In this document: positions 7,870 to 16,556 of the stretch, in pieces
How the letters are laid out: every line of letters begins with the position of its first letter
How positions within the stretch are numbered: the stretch's first letter is position 1
NCBI GenBank assembly: GCA_035518815.1
Contig: DATIXG010000053.1
Coordinates: 1 to 64,000 of the forward strand
Origin: AG25 sp035518815
Lineage (GTDB): Bacteria > Gemmatimonadota > Gemmatimonadetes > Gemmatimonadales > GWC2-71-9
Direction: 5' to 3'
Length of the DNA: 64,000 nucleotides
Made by a program: the position numbers and the translations under genes
The notes under the pieces: model-generated
Told to the model about the DNA's origin: nothing
Database searches by the model: none
Seen by the model: only the letters and a program-made list of their open reading frames with translations

Positions 7870-8109
7870 CTACTTCGCGCTGTCCTTCGCGGCGGCCGGC
7901 TTCGGCTCCGACTTCGGCGCTGGCTTCGGCGCCGGCTTCGAGCTCTTCGTGCTCTTCTTGGCAGTTGTGCTGCTCTTGGCAGGTGTGGTGGTCTTGGCCT
8001 TCGTAGAATCGTGCTGTGGAGCCTGCCGGGCGACGTAGGCCGGCTGCGCGGCGATCAGGAACGCCGGGGTGGCAAGCAATGCGACGGCCAACATCGTAGA
8101 GCGAATCAT
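7870..8109 (-). CDS. small secreted Lys/Pro/Ala-rich protein
   Basis: A 79-residue protein. The ATG at 8109 follows GGGAGG and starts a signal peptide (MIRSTMLAVALLATPAFLIAAQ). The mature 55 residues are low-complexity: Lys, Thr, Ser, Ala and Pro with KPAPKPAPKSEPKP. It is strongly basic, so it may bind anionic polymers or membrane surfaces; that is only inference. It is convergent with argJ (4 nt between stops). Confidence 0.6.
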   Translation of the reverse strand: MIRSTMLAVALLATPAFLIAAQPAYVARQAPQHDSTKAKTTTPAKSSTTAKKSTKSSKPAPKPAPKSEPKPAAAKDSAK

Positions 8110-8185
8110 AGCGCGGTACCTCCCGAGGGAATTGGCGAACCGAACGTGCTTCACTTCGTAGCGTAGACTCGGGAACCACCACGGG

Positions 8186-8211
8186 CGTCACCAAGTGAAG
8201 CGGTGGTGACG
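8186..8211. repeat. 8-bp inverted repeat
   Basis: CGTCACCA at 8186-8193 pairs with TGGTGACG at 8204-8211 around a 10-nt loop, 29 nt after the stop of the ECF operon. There is no T-tract. It could stabilise or end that transcript. Confidence 0.3.
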
Positions 8212-8240
8212 AGCAAATCGTCGCAGATGGAAACGTCCCC

Positions 8241-8966
8241 TCAGGGCCTCCGGGACGGCACCCGGGGCGGGGACGGCGCCCCCTGCGGGGCCGGCACCCG
8301 CTGCGGGGGCCGGGTGGCACGCTGGCTTGGCTCTTCGGGAGGACCAGGGACGTCGGGCAGCTCAGATGCCACGGAATTGAGCGCGTCGCTGTATGACTTC
8401 CCGCTCTGGAGCTCGAGCACCGCCCTGCTTGATACATCGAGCAGGCGCTCGTTCCGGAGTCCGTGGTCCGCGGCCGCCAGGATCAGATTGGTAGCCGAGT
8501 CCTGGTCGAACCCGCGCTCGACCAGATCGGCGACCGCGTGGAACGCCGGACCCCTTGGCTCGGCGGGCAGGGCCGCGACGATGCGACTGACGACCGACGG
8601 CGTCAGGCCGCGCTTGAGCGCGGCGTTGAGCGCGGCCACCTCTTCCGGCGTGGTCGGGGAAGCGTCACCAGCCTCGACCAACGTGTTGCGCGCCCGGCGC
8701 AGCTGGTCGAGGTTGATACGCACCGCCCCGACGATGTACTTGGCCTCCACGTGCTTCGCTCCACCCTCGATGGCCTTCTGAACGAGCAGCTCGGCGGGCA
8801 ACGACTCGGCGACAGCGGCCTCGACGAGCGAATCGATCGCAGGGATCGCTGCGGGCGGGACTCGGCCTTCCAGCCTGACGCTGAGCGACTCCCCGGGACG
8901 CATCGACTGCGCCGTCTGGGCGGTCAGGGGGCACGCGACGCACAGCAGGAGGAGCGCCCACCTCAT
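8241..8966 (-). CDS. hypothetical periplasmic protein of the ECF sigma operon
   Basis: A 241-residue protein with a signal peptide (MRWALLLLCVACPLTAQ) and a mostly helical mature region containing repeated Ala/Leu/Asp-rich segments (residues 40-200), ending in a Pro/Arg-rich tail. No domain is recognised. Its start overlaps the stop of the CBM48 gene by 4 nt, and that gene overlaps the sigma factor gene, so it is the third member of a tightly coupled operon. A role with the CBM48 protein at the envelope is inferred. Confidence 0.6.
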   Translation of the reverse strand: MRWALLLLCVACPLTAQTAQSMRPGESLSVRLEGRVPPAAIPAIDSLVEAAVAESLPAELLVQKAIEGGAKHVEAKYIVGAVRINLDQLRRARNTLVEAGDASPTTPEEVAALNAALKRGLTPSVVSRIVAALPAEPRGPAFHAVADLVERGFDQDSATNLILAAADHGLRNERLLDVSSRAVLELQSGKSYSDALNSVASELPDVPGPPEEPSQRATRPPQRVPAPQGAPSPPRVPSRRP

Positions 8967-9580
8967 AGGTGAGATTCTCGCCTCGGCCGAACGATCACCA
9001 CCGAATTCTCACGCCCGAAATCGTCCTCGACGAACCGCTCGGCCAGCGGGTCCGCGATCCACCGCTCACCGTCCACGACGAACATGTACTCATGCGCGCC
9101 CGCGGGCAGCACCACCGTCGCACCCCATACCCCGTCGTGATCGCTATCGTCGAGCGGAATGGACTCGGGCCGCCAGTCGTTGAACGAGCCCACGACCGCG
9201 ACGGACCGCGCACCCGGGAACCGCGCCACAAACTGTGCGATGCCTTCGCCTTCGCGCAGAGCGATTCCGGGCTCGGGCAGCGGGAACAGCACGAGCGCGA
9301 GGATCCCCGCCGCGACCGCGAGACTCCAGACGGGCCGCAGCCTGAGCACGACTGCGCGTGGCGTGAGCAGCCAGTGGACGAGGCGGCGCGCGCGGGTGGG
9401 GGTGGGCCGCGCGATGACCGTCATCACACGCTCGGCGACGCTCGTCGCGCACGGCGCCGCCGCAAGCAGCGCCACCGCTTCGTCCAACCGCTGCACCTGC
9501 CGGCGCAGCGATACGTCGAGTGCGTCCGGCTTCTCGTCGCCGTCGAGCACGCGATGCACTCTCGGATCAATTGGTGTCAT
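8963..9580 (-). CDS. membrane-anchored protein with C-terminal CBM48/glycogen-binding domain, anti-sigma position
   Basis: A 205-residue protein. Residues 1-70 are cytoplasmic and partly helical, 83-102 form one membrane segment, and 113-203 are a CBM48 (AMPK-beta/isoamylase early-set) domain with VVGSFNDW (129-136) and HEYMFVVDGERWIADP (163-178). CBM48 domains bind alpha-glucans. It overlaps the sigma factor gene and the downstream secreted gene by 4 nt each. The location and single-pass topology are those of an anti-sigma factor, although I see no zinc-binding ZAS motif. A glycan-sensing role is inference. Confidence 0.7.
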   Translation of the reverse strand: MTPIDPRVHRVLDGDEKPDALDVSLRRQVQRLDEAVALLAAAPCATSVAERVMTVIARPTPTRARRLVHWLLTPRAVVLRLRPVWSLAVAAGILALVLFPLPEPGIALREGEGIAQFVARFPGARSVAVVGSFNDWRPESIPLDDSDHDGVWGATVVLPAGAHEYMFVVDGERWIADPLAERFVEDDFGRENSVVIVRPRRESHL

Positions 9581-10143
9581 TCAGCCTCCTCCAGCGCACG
9601 CAACAGTGCTTCCCGTGCGCGATGCACCCGCATCTTGAGGGTCGGGATCCGTTCCCCCGTCGCGGCCGCCATTTCCTCGTAGCTCATCCCCTCGACATGC
9701 TTCAGGACAAACGCTTCGCGTTTGTCGGGAGAGAGCTGCGCCAGCGCCCGCTCAACCATTGCCAGCTGTTCCGCGCGCTCGAGCGTCATCTCGACGTTGT
9801 CCGGATCCGGCAGCGGCGGCGCATCGTCCAACGAGATCGAGCCGGTCGGCTGGCGAGCCAGCTCGCTCTTGCAGCGATTCGAAACGATGCGATAGAGCCA
9901 GGTCCGTAACCGATTCGGATCCCGACAGCTCGCCAGGTGACGGTACGCGCGCACCAGGCCTTCAGCCACCGCGTCGGCTGCCCCGTCCCTGCTGCCAAGC
10001 ATGCGCGTTGCAAAACGAAGCAACCCGGGCTCGTATCGGCGGATGATCACTCCGAAGGCCTCAACGTCGCCGGCCAGAACGGTGGCCACGACCTCGGCGT
10101 CCGACGGGTCTTCACCCTTAGGCATGAGACTTGGATTCGCCAC
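9577..10143 (-). CDS. ECF-type RNA polymerase sigma factor
   Basis: A 188-residue sigma-70 family protein. Region 2 spans about residues 25-95 (EAFGVIIRRYEPGLLRFA... RTWLYRIVSNRC) and region 4 about 120-185 (LSPDKREAFVLKHVEGMSYEEMA..., LKMRVHRAREALLRAL). Region 2 carries GAADAVAEGLVRAYRH in place of the usual acidic DAEDLVQE motif, so the -10-binding helix is unusual. Start is GTG at 10143; an in-frame ATG at 10125 is possible. It leads the operon with the CBM48 membrane protein, its likely regulator. Confidence 0.88.
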   Translation of the reverse strand: MANPSLMPKGEDPSDAEVVATVLAGDVEAFGVIIRRYEPGLLRFATRMLGSRDGAADAVAEGLVRAYRHLASCRDPNRLRTWLYRIVSNRCKSELARQPTGSISLDDAPPLPDPDNVEMTLERAEQLAMVERALAQLSPDKREAFVLKHVEGMSYEEMAAATGERIPTLKMRVHRAREALLRALEEAE

Positions 10144-10193
10144 TGGGCGTCACGCTACACGGCGATCTGAAACCGCGCCAGGGGCCGTAGGCA

Positions 10194-11720
10194 CTAGCGC
10201 GTGGCCAGAATCGCTTGAGCGACGGTGAGATAGCTCGAGGCCAGCACTTCGTCGGTCGGGGCCAGGCCCGCGAATGCTTCCATGGTCGCCTCGGCGCGCC
10301 GGCGGTACCCAGCCTCGCCGGTCGCCTCCGCTAGCTGCAGCAGCACGCGGGCCGCCCAGGCATTGGCCCCTGGAAGCAGGTTGTCCCACACCTGTTGCGT
10401 GCGGTCCACCAAGCCCGGCACTGCGCGATCCGCTTCCGACGCATCGAAGTACCCCCCCAGCGGATCCGCAAAATCCCGCTCGAGGACCGCCGCGAGGTCT
10501 GCGGCCACCTGCAGGTACCGTGGCTCCCCCGTGGCCCTGAACGCAGCCATCGCAGCGCTCGCAACCTGAACCTGGTCCTGAAGCAAGGATCGCGTTTCCG
10601 TCGAGTCGCCGGGCCCGTGTCGCACTCCCCTCCCGGCGACGTAGGAGCGCGCCAGCAAGGTGTCCAGGGCAGCAACCCCCTTCCGCTCGGCGGCGGAGTC
10701 GCCAATCGCCGTCGCCGCTTCGAGCGCCGCCCCGATCACATACGCAGCCCGATCGGCGAACACGGCATTGGGCTCGTCCAGGCGCCGCTCCGCGAGGAGG
10801 TTCTCCAACCCGCGCCGCGCCGCCTCCCAGTATCGACGCTCTTCAATGAGCCCCCAGCCCAGCGCCAGGTTGCGAACCATCCCCGCGCGCACGACCATCG
10901 GCGGCTCGTCTCGCTCGCCCTTCGCAGCCAGGACGTCGCCCGAGTCGGCGAGGACATCGAGGAGAGCCCGGGCCAGGCGAAGGTCTTTTGGGTCGGCGCT
11001 GCGAGCCGCCGCCGCGAGAGCCAGCTCGGCGGCCTGGCCGTATGCCACGGTGCCCAGCGCGAGCCGGTGATCAACGGCCTGGGCCAGGGCGGCCCGCACA
11101 CGGTCAACGCGGGCGGCAACCGCGCCGGGCTCCAGCACGCCGTGGGCTCCGGTCTGGCGGTTGAGCGAGAGCTGCCGTACCAGCGCCGCCTGGCGCACAA
11201 TGAAATCGCGATGCGTGCGAAAGCTGCGCGCCACCTCGGGGAGGATCTGCTTGATCCCGCGGCCGGTCACGGGGTCGTCGGCGGGGAAGTACGTGCCCCC
11301 GAAGAACGCCGAGCCGTCGGGGGTCAGGAACACCGTCAACGGATAGCCGCGCAGACCGGTGAGCACCTCAACCGCCACCCCGTAACGCTGCGCCACGTCG
11401 GGCCGCTCGTCGCGATCCACTCGGACCGGCACAAAGAGCGAGTCGATCACCGCGCCCACCTCGGCGCTGGCGTACGTCTCGCGATCCATCGCGGCACACC
11501 CCCGGCAGTCTTCGGCTCCGATGTACAGCAGGATCGGGCGATCGAGCCTGGCCGCGAGGGAGAACGTTGCGCGCGTCCAGCGCTGCCACCCGACCGGCTC
11601 ACCCGCCGCGCGGGCAAGATAGGACGTGGCCGACTGAGCCATTTCGTTGGTGAACTGCCTGTGCTCTGTGGCGCAGCTGATGGCGCACAGTGCGACGAAC
11701 GGCGCGAACGGGGAGCGCAT
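10194..11720 (-). CDS. DUF255 thioredoxin-fold lipoprotein (YyaL-like)
   Basis: A 508-residue protein with an N-terminal lipoprotein-like signal (FVALCAISC). Residues 40-160 are a DUF255 thioredoxin-like domain with a CxxC (EDCRGCAAMD) and a TYFPADDP segment. The C-terminal region is (alpha/alpha)6-like and related to N-acylglucosamine-epimerase folds, lacking obvious catalytic acids. YyaL/SSP411 proteins are usually longer (about 650-700) and cytoplasmic, so this is a shorter exported variant. Function is unknown; a thiol-redox role is plausible. Confidence 0.78.
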   Translation of the reverse strand: MRSPFAPFVALCAISCATEHRQFTNEMAQSATSYLARAAGEPVGWQRWTRATFSLAARLDRPILLYIGAEDCRGCAAMDRETYASAEVGAVIDSLFVPVRVDRDERPDVAQRYGVAVEVLTGLRGYPLTVFLTPDGSAFFGGTYFPADDPVTGRGIKQILPEVARSFRTHRDFIVRQAALVRQLSLNRQTGAHGVLEPGAVAARVDRVRAALAQAVDHRLALGTVAYGQAAELALAAAARSADPKDLRLARALLDVLADSGDVLAAKGERDEPPMVVRAGMVRNLALGWGLIEERRYWEAARRGLENLLAERRLDEPNAVFADRAAYVIGAALEAATAIGDSAAERKGVAALDTLLARSYVAGRGVRHGPGDSTETRSLLQDQVQVASAAMAAFRATGEPRYLQVAADLAAVLERDFADPLGGYFDASEADRAVPGLVDRTQQVWDNLLPGANAWAARVLLQLAEATGEAGYRRRAEATMEAFAGLAPTDEVLASSYLTVAQAILATR

Positions 11721-11799
11721 TAGGTGAGGCGTTGAACGTCTCGCTGCTCGGTGGCGTGGTACACGGCGCTCGCGCGTTTTGTTCGAGATGCCATTGCAG

Positions 11800-11805
11800 T
11801 ATACT
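11800..11805 (+). promoter_or_regulatory. candidate -10 of a leaderless CDGSH-protein transcript
   Basis: TATACT (5 of 6 to TATAAT) ends 8 nt before the ATG at 11814. There is no ribosome binding site in the gap, so transcription would begin at or next to the start codon. No convincing -35 is seen 17 nt upstream (TTTTGT). Confidence 0.4.
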
Positions 11806-11813
11806 GTGCCCGC

Positions 11814-12059
11814 ATGAGCGAGATTCCGACGACCATCATCGTGAAGACCAATAGTGGCCTGTTGATCGAGGGACCCGTCCGGATCGTTCGCCCGGACGGC
11901 TCCGTCATCCCGGTCCCGCCGCGCAAGGACGGCCGACCAGCGGAAGTCGTTGTCCTGTGCCGTTGTGGCGGCTCGGCCATCAAGCCGTTTTGTGACGGAA
12001 CTCACAAGCGCAACGGGTTTTGCGATCCCCCGCCCCCGGCCCCGCTTCCCACAAGCTGA
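11814..12059 (+). CDS. CDGSH iron-sulfur domain protein
   Basis: An 81-residue cytoplasmic protein. The CDGSH motif CRCGGSAIKPFCDGTH supplies C49, C51, C60 and H64, the 3Cys-1His ligands of the labile [2Fe-2S] cluster of mitoNEET-type proteins. A beta-strand region rich in Val/Ile precedes it. The family functions in electron or cluster transfer and redox sensing. It is divergent from the DUF255 gene. Confidence 0.9.
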   Translation: MSEIPTTIIVKTNSGLLIEGPVRIVRPDGSVIPVPPRKDGRPAEVVVLCRCGGSAIKPFCDGTHKRNGFCDPPPPAPLPTS

Positions 12060-12164
12060 GCACGCCGTATTATGTTGTGACCGTCTCGGGAGGGGGGGTA
12101 CTGCGGACCCGGACCCCACCCGCCTGCCCCCTGCCCCTGCTCCTGCCCCTAACGGAGGATTCAC

Positions 12165-12341
12165 ATGGCGAAGGCTGGAAAGACTCCGATGGCCGCGGAC
12201 GAGGGCTATTGCGTAAAGTGCAAAGCCAAGAGAAAGATCTCGAACGCGCAACAGGTGAAGATGGCCAACGGCCGGCCCGCGCTTAAGGGCGTCTGCCCGG
12301 TGTGCGGTACCGGCATGTTCAAGATCCTGCCGCCCAAGTAG
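12165..12341 (+). CDS. small zinc-ribbon protein (DUF5679-like)
   Basis: A 58-residue protein starting MAKAGKTP with GGAGG 6 nt upstream. Two CxxC pairs (C16/C19 in YCVKCK and C44/C47 in VCPVCG) form a treble-clef or ribbon zinc site. Lysines fill the space between (KAKRKISNAQQVKM), suggesting nucleic-acid contact. It resembles the small DUF5679 family of unknown function. It is followed by a 14-bp hairpin. The upstream 100 nt are C-rich with CTGCCCC-type repeats. Confidence 0.75.
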   Translation: MAKAGKTPMAADEGYCVKCKAKRKISNAQQVKMANGRPALKGVCPVCGTGMFKILPPK

Positions 12342-12364
12342 CGTCCCCCGCTTCGAGCTCGGTT

Positions 12365-12400
12365 ACGCCGCCCCCGACTGCCGCGCGTCGGGGGCGGCGT
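12365..12400. terminator. 14-bp perfect stem-loop between convergent genes
   Basis: ACGCCGCCCCCGAC pairs perfectly with GTCGGGGGCGGCGT around an 8-nt loop. It lies 23 nt after the zinc-ribbon gene and touches the stop of the convergent HmuY-like gene. There is no T-run, but stem stability and position support bidirectional termination. Confidence 0.65.
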
Positions 12401-12981
12401 CATTTCACCGCACGGCCACCGCTCCCCTGATACGAGTACTGGAATGTGAGGCACGCCGTCCCTGCATCGCGGCAATAGTACGCGAGCATCTCGACTTTCG
12501 CGTATCTCCCTCGCGCCGTGCGCACCGCATACACGTGGTGCTTCGACATGAGCAGGTGACTCACCATGCTGTACTCGTACCACTTGCCCACCCCGGGGTT
12601 GATCGTGTCGCCCGTGGTGGTGTTCGCAAGGTAGCCTTCCGTCGGGACCTCGCGTACGGAATCGAATGCGACGGGCCCCAGGTCCTCGATGCCGCCCCCG
12701 GGTGCGGCGATCAGGTGAAAGCGCCGGAACGCGATGTCCCAGGGTCCCGAGTCCACCGCGGCGTTGCGCGCGAAATCAAACGTGACCCACCGGTCCGTGG
12801 CCGAGGCGTCGAGGGTGTAGGTGGCGGGCCCCACGAGTGAGTCGCCGACCGGTCGCGGCGCCGGGACGGTGAGCGTGTACGCCGGAAACTCCGGCCGCGT
12901 GAACGATCCGATCAGCAGGGCGGCGATGAGAAGGACGAAGGCGCCCGCCAACACGAGCACCATGATGGGCGGGCGAGTCAC
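12400..12981 (-). CDS. HmuY-like exported protein
   Basis: A 193-residue protein with an N-terminal hydrophobic anchor (residues 7-28) and a beta-rich domain. The pattern DRWVTFDFARN... WDIAFRRFHL... WYEYSMVSHLLMSKHHVYAVRTARGRYAKVEMLAYY matches the HmuY fold found in haem-binding lipoproteins. The haem-ligand histidines of Porphyromonas HmuY cannot be assigned here. GTG at 12981 overlaps the stop of the P5C dehydrogenase gene (GTGA), so translation is coupled. The pairing with a proline-pathway gene is unexplained. Confidence 0.65.
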   Translation of the reverse strand: MTRPPIMVLVLAGAFVLLIAALLIGSFTRPEFPAYTLTVPAPRPVGDSLVGPATYTLDASATDRWVTFDFARNAAVDSGPWDIAFRRFHLIAAPGGGIEDLGPVAFDSVREVPTEGYLANTTTGDTINPGVGKWYEYSMVSHLLMSKHHVYAVRTARGRYAKVEMLAYYCRDAGTACLTFQYSYQGSGGRAVK

Positions 12982-14606
12982 GGCTCGGCCATGAACGGGT
13001 AGGTCCACTGCCTCGGGGGAACGAAGTTCTCCTTGACTGCACGGGGACTGGCCCAGCGAAGCAGGTTGAGCGCACTCCCCGCCTTGTCGTTTGTGCCGCT
13101 CGCCCTCGCCCCGCCGAAGGGTTGCTGGCCGACGACCGCACCCGTGGGTTTGTCATTCACGTAGAAGTTGCCGGCGGCGAAGCGCAGCGCGCGCTGTGCG
13201 TCGCCGACCGCCCGGGCATCCTGCGCCATGATTGAGCCGGTGAGCGCGTAGGGGGACGTGCGATCCACCACCGCGAGCGTCTCGGCCCAGCGCGCCTCGG
13301 GATAGACGTACACCGAGAGTACCGGACCGAAGATCTCCTCGCACATCGTCCGGTGCGCAGGGTCCTCCACCAGAAGCAGCGTCGGATCGACGAAATAGCC
13401 TTCGCCGTCGTCCGCACGCCCGCCCGACAACACCTGCACGCGCGCATCGCCGGCGGCGGCGGTCAGATAGCCCGCGATCCGGTCGAACGCCTTCCGGTCG
13501 ATGACCGCGCCCATGAAGTTGCGGAAGTCGGCCGGATCCCCGACGCGGACCGAGGCGAGAATGTCCTTCATCCGCTCGCGCAGCCGGGGCCACAGCGTGT
13601 CGGGAACGTAGGCGCGGGACGCGGCGCTGCACTTCTGCCCCTGATACTCGTAGGCCCCGCGCACGAGCGCGACCGCGAGCGCCTCAACGTCCGCGCTCGC
13701 GTGGGCCAGCACGAAATTCTTCCCGCCCGTCTCACCCACCAGCCTGGGATAGCCGGCGTACCCGGTCAGATTGTCGGCCACCCGCTTCCACAGGCCCTGA
13801 AAGACCTCGGTCGAGCCGGTGAAATGGATGCCGGCCAGCCGCCGGTCGCTGAGCACCTCGTCGGACACGGCGGCGGCGGGTCCCGGCACGAAGTTGATCA
13901 CTCCGGGCGGCAGGCCCGCTTCCTCGAGGACCTTGACGATCCGGTAGTTCGAGAGGACAGCCGCCGCGGCCGGCTTCCACACGATCGTATTGCCCATCAA
14001 CGCGGGCGCGGCCGGAAGATTGCCTCCGATCGAGGTGAAATTGAACGGCGTGATCGCGTAGACAAAACCCTCGAGCGGCCGGTAGTCCATGGTATTCCAT
14101 GAGCCCGGCACCGAGAGGGGTTGCTCGCCCAACAGCCGCGCGGCGTAGTGAACGTTGAAGCGGAAGAAGTCGATGAGCTCACACGCCGCATCGATCTCCG
14201 CCTGGTGGACGGTCTTGGACTGCCCCAGCATGGTCGCGGCGTTCACCACGCGCCGAGAGTCGCCGGCGAGCAGGTCCGCCGCCTTGAGAAACACGCGGGC
14301 GCGGCGCTCGAGCGGCCACGCCGACCACTCCGGCCAAGCCTCGAGAGCGGCCGTGATCGCCGCCTGTACCTCGGCGCGGCCCGCCTGATGGACGCGCGCC
14401 AGCACACGGCGGTGGGCATGGGGCGCCACGAGGTCGACGGTCGACCCGGTCCGGACCTCACGCCCGCCGATCACGAGCGGGATCTCGCCGGGCTGCGTGG
14501 TGAGGTCCCGCAGGGCCTGCTTGAGCTGCGCGCGCTCGACCGTGCCGGGAGCGTACGACAGGACCGGCTCGTTGACCGGAGCGGGAAATCCCGAGACGGA
14601 GTTCAT
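12978..14606 (-). CDS. pruA: L-glutamate gamma-semialdehyde (P5C) dehydrogenase
   Basis: A 542-residue aldehyde dehydrogenase that oxidises glutamate-5-semialdehyde to glutamate with NAD+, the second step of proline catabolism. The N-terminal NEPVLSYAPGTVERAQLKQAL is diagnostic of the P5CDH branch (ALDH4A1-like). Catalytic E292 lies in VGETGGKNF and the nucleophile C326 in YQGQKCSAAS. The start was chosen at this conserved N-terminus. No proline dehydrogenase gene is in the window. Confidence 0.93.
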   Translation of the reverse strand: MNSVSGFPAPVNEPVLSYAPGTVERAQLKQALRDLTTQPGEIPLVIGGREVRTGSTVDLVAPHAHRRVLARVHQAGRAEVQAAITAALEAWPEWSAWPLERRARVFLKAADLLAGDSRRVVNAATMLGQSKTVHQAEIDAACELIDFFRFNVHYAARLLGEQPLSVPGSWNTMDYRPLEGFVYAITPFNFTSIGGNLPAAPALMGNTIVWKPAAAAVLSNYRIVKVLEEAGLPPGVINFVPGPAAAVSDEVLSDRRLAGIHFTGSTEVFQGLWKRVADNLTGYAGYPRLVGETGGKNFVLAHASADVEALAVALVRGAYEYQGQKCSAASRAYVPDTLWPRLRERMKDILASVRVGDPADFRNFMGAVIDRKAFDRIAGYLTAAAGDARVQVLSGGRADDGEGYFVDPTLLLVEDPAHRTMCEEIFGPVLSVYVYPEARWAETLAVVDRTSPYALTGSIMAQDARAVGDAQRALRFAAGNFYVNDKPTGAVVGQQPFGGARASGTNDKAGSALNLLRWASPRAVKENFVPPRQWTYPFMAEP

Positions 14607-14665
14607 GGCTGCCAATCTACACGGGGCCGGCGGCGATCGCGGAACCTTGGCGTGTTGTATTAGCA

Positions 14666-15142
14666 ATGACGCTCGACGCTCGTACCACAATCGGTCACAT
14701 CCACCTGACGGTCTCCGACCTGGAGCGGGCCCTCGCGTTCTATCGCGACGTCCTCGGCTTCGACGTCACCACCCGCTACGGACGCGACGCGGTGTTCCTG
14801 TCTGCGGGGGGATACCACCACCACATCGGGTTGAACACATGGGCCGGACGCGGGGCTCCCGCGCCGCCCCGGGGCGCGACGGGATTGTACCACTTCGCGA
14901 TCCTCTACCCCGATCGTGCCGCCCTCGCGCGCGCGGTGCGGCGCGTCCTCGACCACCAGGTAGCGCTCGAGGGCGCGGCGGATCACGGCGTGAGCGAAGC
15001 TGTGTACCTGCGGGACCCCGATGGGAACGGCGTCGAGCTGTACCGCGACCGCCAGGAAAAGGACTGGCCGCGTGGCCCGGATGGGCGCCTCGTCATGCAC
15101 ACCCTGCCGCTCGATCTCGAGGCGCTGTTGGCGGAGGCTTAG
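14666..15142 (+). CDS. VOC-family (glyoxalase/ring-cleavage dioxygenase-like) protein
   Basis: A 158-residue protein with the two beta-alpha-beta-beta-beta modules of the vicinal oxygen chelate superfamily. Metal ligands are visible as His in IGHIHLTVSDLERA, His in TGLYHFAI and Glu in DGNGVELYRD. The pattern is closest to CatE-type catechol-2,3-dioxygenase relatives, but it is one module pair rather than the full-length enzyme, so the substrate is open. It is divergent from pruA. Confidence 0.85.
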   Translation: MTLDARTTIGHIHLTVSDLERALAFYRDVLGFDVTTRYGRDAVFLSAGGYHHHIGLNTWAGRGAPAPPRGATGLYHFAILYPDRAALARAVRRVLDHQVALEGAADHGVSEAVYLRDPDGNGVELYRDRQEKDWPRGPDGRLVMHTLPLDLEALLAEA

Positions 15143-15143
15143 C

Positions 15144-16316
15144 TCACGTGTGCGTGACGGGCTGGAGGCGGGGAGGCGGGAAGTCCCCCGACCGCTGGGT
15201 GGGAATAGGCAGGGCGATCGTTACCGTCGTACCGACGTTCTCGGTCGACTCGACCGAGACCGTACCGCCGAACATGTTGTGGATGACGTCGCGCACAAGG
15301 CTCAGGCCCACGCCCGTCCCTTCGCCGAATGCCTTGGTCGTGAACCCGGAGTCGAAGATCCGGTCGAGATTCTGGGGCGCGATTCCCTGCCCCTGGTCGC
15401 GCACCGTGAGGTGGAGCGTTTGACCGACGCGCTCGAACCCCACGCGAACAGACCCGGCCCGACCGGCCGATGCGTCCGCGGCGTTGCGAATCACGTTGAC
15501 GAGCGCGTCGTAGAGCGCGTTCGGGTCGCCGAGCAGGTAGACCGCTTCGAGCGCGCTGGCCAGCTCGAGCGCGACCCGTTCCCGCAGGACTCGCCCCTCC
15601 AGCGTGCAGCACGACTGCACGACGCGGGCGGCGTCGAACCGCTCCCAGCGCGCCATGGCCCCGCGCGCGCGATCCTTGACCGCGCGCACGAACTGGGCCC
15701 CGCGGTCGATGTCCCCAAGCACCTGACCGAGCTCATCGATCAGCTCGAGCCGCCGAGCCTCGGGGACCTCGCCCAGAGCACTCACGGCCTCCATGGCCAC
15801 CTGGACCGACGCCCGGGCGCTGGTCAGCCGGTTTCCCAGCTCGTGCGCGATGACCCCTGGAAGGTTTTCGAGCTCTCGGAGATGGTTCATCGGGGGAACC
15901 GTCAAGGAGACCGCAGTCTGGCCCTCGACCAGGCCGAGGCACAGGCCGGCAAGTTCGAGTGTCAGCCTGACCGGGCGGCGGCGTTCCTGGCCGCGGGGCG
16001 GCGGGGCGGGCGGCCGGGAACGAACCGGCGCCAGGACCCACTCTCCCGCCGCATCGCCGGAGCAGGAGACCCATCGGCTGCCCTGCAGCAGGGGGATATT
16101 CCAGCTGCGCAGGGCGGTGCGCACGTCGGCGGGCGCATAGATCGTTGCGTGCGGTGAGTTGGAAAGCCTGGGCTCGAGCTCCGCGCGGTCCGACACCTCC
16201 CACAACATGACCGTGCGGCCGCCGAGCGCGACGCTCGCCTGCCGCAGGATCTCGACTCTCGCGTCGTCGTCCCTGGAAAGTTGTACGGTCACGTGCGCCC
16301 CCGCGCCACAACCCAT
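15144..16316 (-). CDS. soluble histidine kinase-like sensor
   Basis: A 390-residue protein. Residues 1-140 are an undefined input region with no transmembrane helix. The HisKA-type H box GVIAHELGNRLTSARA has H158, the N box N278 (NVIRNAADAS), then DQGQGIAP and FGEGTGVGLSLV ATP-binding motifs. The aspect is that of NtrB/PAS-type soluble kinases that keep GN after the H box. No response regulator gene is adjacent on the same strand; the divergent kinase/regulator pair may supply one. Confidence 0.85.
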   Translation of the reverse strand: MGCGAGAHVTVQLSRDDDARVEILRQASVALGGRTVMLWEVSDRAELEPRLSNSPHATIYAPADVRTALRSWNIPLLQGSRWVSCSGDAAGEWVLAPVRSRPPAPPPRGQERRRPVRLTLELAGLCLGLVEGQTAVSLTVPPMNHLRELENLPGVIAHELGNRLTSARASVQVAMEAVSALGEVPEARRLELIDELGQVLGDIDRGAQFVRAVKDRARGAMARWERFDAARVVQSCCTLEGRVLRERVALELASALEAVYLLGDPNALYDALVNVIRNAADASAGRAGSVRVGFERVGQTLHLTVRDQGQGIAPQNLDRIFDSGFTTKAFGEGTGVGLSLVRDVIHNMFGGTVSVESTENVGTTVTIALPIPTQRSGDFPPPRLQPVTHT

Positions 16317-16425
16317 CGGGCCCGCAGGGCAGGACGTCTACCCGTGGTTGGAGCCTACTGGGTACGAATTGTCTTCGGAGGGCGCGCATTACATATGTGG
16401 AATGGGGTCGAGCCAGTCAAGCGCG

Positions 16426-16454
16426 TTGACATGGTCTTACGAGTCCCCTAGGTT
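16426..16454 (+). promoter_or_regulatory. sigma-70-type promoter for the kinase/regulator pair
   Basis: A perfect -35 TTGACA (16426-16431), a 17-nt spacer and TAGGTT (16449-16454). It lies between the two divergent sensor genes, 40-100 nt before the alternative starts of the + strand kinase. Confidence 0.45.
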
Positions 16455-16556
16455 CGGAGCGGAACCTCTGATGGGAACAGCAGTTGGCAGCAGGTGATAG
16501 GACGGTCGAGGCCCGTGCTCGGCGCGGGCCTCTTTCTCCGAAGAGGGGGCAGGGGC

